DNA of 7,192 bases, from positions 1 to 7,192 of the forward strand of contig QKAI01000133.1 of NCBI GenBank assembly GCA_003246505.1, given 5' to 3'. The stretch comes from Spirochaetaceae bacterium (GTDB taxonomy: Bacteria > Spirochaetota > Spirochaetia > DSM-2461). A program made the translations under genes and the position numbers. Positions 6,993 to 7,192 of the stretch are shown piece by piece. Numbering within the stretch: the first letter of the stretch is position 1; every line of letters starts with the position of its first letter. A model generated the notes under the pieces. It did no database searches and was not told the origin of the DNA. It saw only the letters and a program-made list of their open reading frames with translations.

Positions 6993-7021
6993 ATTTTAGT
7001 ACACCTGGGAAAATAAAGCAA
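6993..7021 (-). promoter_or_regulatory. Sigma-70-like promoter of the dehydrogenase-kinase operon
   Basis: On the - strand TTGCTT (7021-7016) and TAAAAT (6998-6993) are separated by exactly 17 bases, in an AT-rich gap that contrasts with the GC-rich genes on both sides. The expected start of transcription is about 6986-6984, at or within two bases of the ATG at 6984. The mRNA would therefore be leaderless or nearly so. Read-through from the upstream methyltransferase gene is also possible, because no terminator hairpin is visible in 6985-7030. Confidence 0.55.
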
Positions 7022-7030
7022 AGAAAGGTT

Positions 7031-7192
7031 TTATTGAGTTTTCAGATAGCGGATTTTGGTAAAGATTTTTTCCATAAGCCGGGCTTCCCTGCGGCTGAGG
7101 GCGGCCCGGGCGAAGATGTCCCGGAAAAAACGGTCCGTATCGTCCGGGTCGGATTTGACGAAATAATCCAGCTCCGCCAGGGTGGCGTGGAC
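7031..7192 (-). CDS. C-terminal end of a probable TrmJ-type RNA 2'-O-methyltransferase (partial, cut by window edge)
   Basis: Reading the - strand from the window edge, an open frame of 53 codons ends in TAA at 7033-7031. It encodes a charged helical tail containing LAELDYFVKSDPDD, then RFFRDIFARAALSRREARLM and EKIFTKIRYL. The arrangement of a FxRDxFxRAxLxxREARxxxxIFxxI helix pair after a linker is what I recall from the C terminus of TrmJ / TrmH-family group 1 proteins, which methylate the 2'-OH of the nucleotide at position 32 in tRNA. The SPOUT catalytic domain lies outside the window, so this call rests only on the tail. It is on the same strand as the dehydrogenase gene and 46 bases upstream of it, so the genes could share a transcript, although a separate promoter is visible. 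Confidence 0.6.
   Translation of the reverse strand, partial: VHATLAELDYFVKSDPDDTDRFFRDIFARAALSRREARLMEKIFTKIRYLKTQ

Noticed and set aside
1..7192. CRISPR arrays, tRNA/rRNA genes, insertion sequences, integrases, phage or toxin-antitoxin genes
   Set aside because: No regularly spaced repeats, clover-leaf sequences, transposase motifs or flanking terminal repeats were seen on either strand; nearly all bases are accounted for by the five genes listed.

Overview
The window appears to be chromosomal DNA of moderately high GC from a Gram-negative-type bacterium, most likely a free-living spirochaete (Spirochaetales in the broad sense). This is an inference. It rests mainly on the large acidic lipoprotein, whose N-terminal tandem beta domains and PKD-like domain resemble lipoproteins I associate with that group. 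No rRNA, tRNA, CRISPR array, insertion sequence, integrase or phage gene was seen, and gene density is very high.

Left half, + strand: a 12-TM major facilitator transporter of the HcaT / MFS_1_like type (144-1295) is followed after a 97-base gap by a 1077-residue lipoprotein (1393-4626). The lipoprotein combines N-terminal beta-sandwich repeats, a PKD-like domain, a nuclease-type OB fold, an ExeM/NucH-type endonuclease domain with its catalytic residues, and a C-terminal lamin-tail-like domain. The likely role is a surface or periplasmic DNA/RNA-degrading enzyme. The transporter may or may not share its transcript. The 97-base gap holds a repeat-rich element that could fold over the lipoprotein ribosome-binding site.

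Right half, - strand, reading from high to low coordinates: the C-terminal end of a probable TrmJ-type RNA methyltransferase (7031-7192, cut by the window edge); a 46-base gap with a good sigma-70-like promoter; an iron-dependent alcohol dehydrogenase closely resembling the regulatory protein ErcA (5821-6984); and a soluble PAS histidine kinase (4623-5837) whose start overlaps the end of the dehydrogenase gene by 17 bases. In Pseudomonas aeruginosa ErcA and the kinase ErcS are encoded by adjacent genes and act in control of ethanol oxidation. The same pairing here, with translational coupling, is the most interesting feature of the window. No response regulator lies in the window.

The two gene blocks converge on one CTAG tetranucleotide (4623-4626) that supplies the stop codon of both the lipoprotein and the kinase. 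An inverted repeat brackets the double stop.
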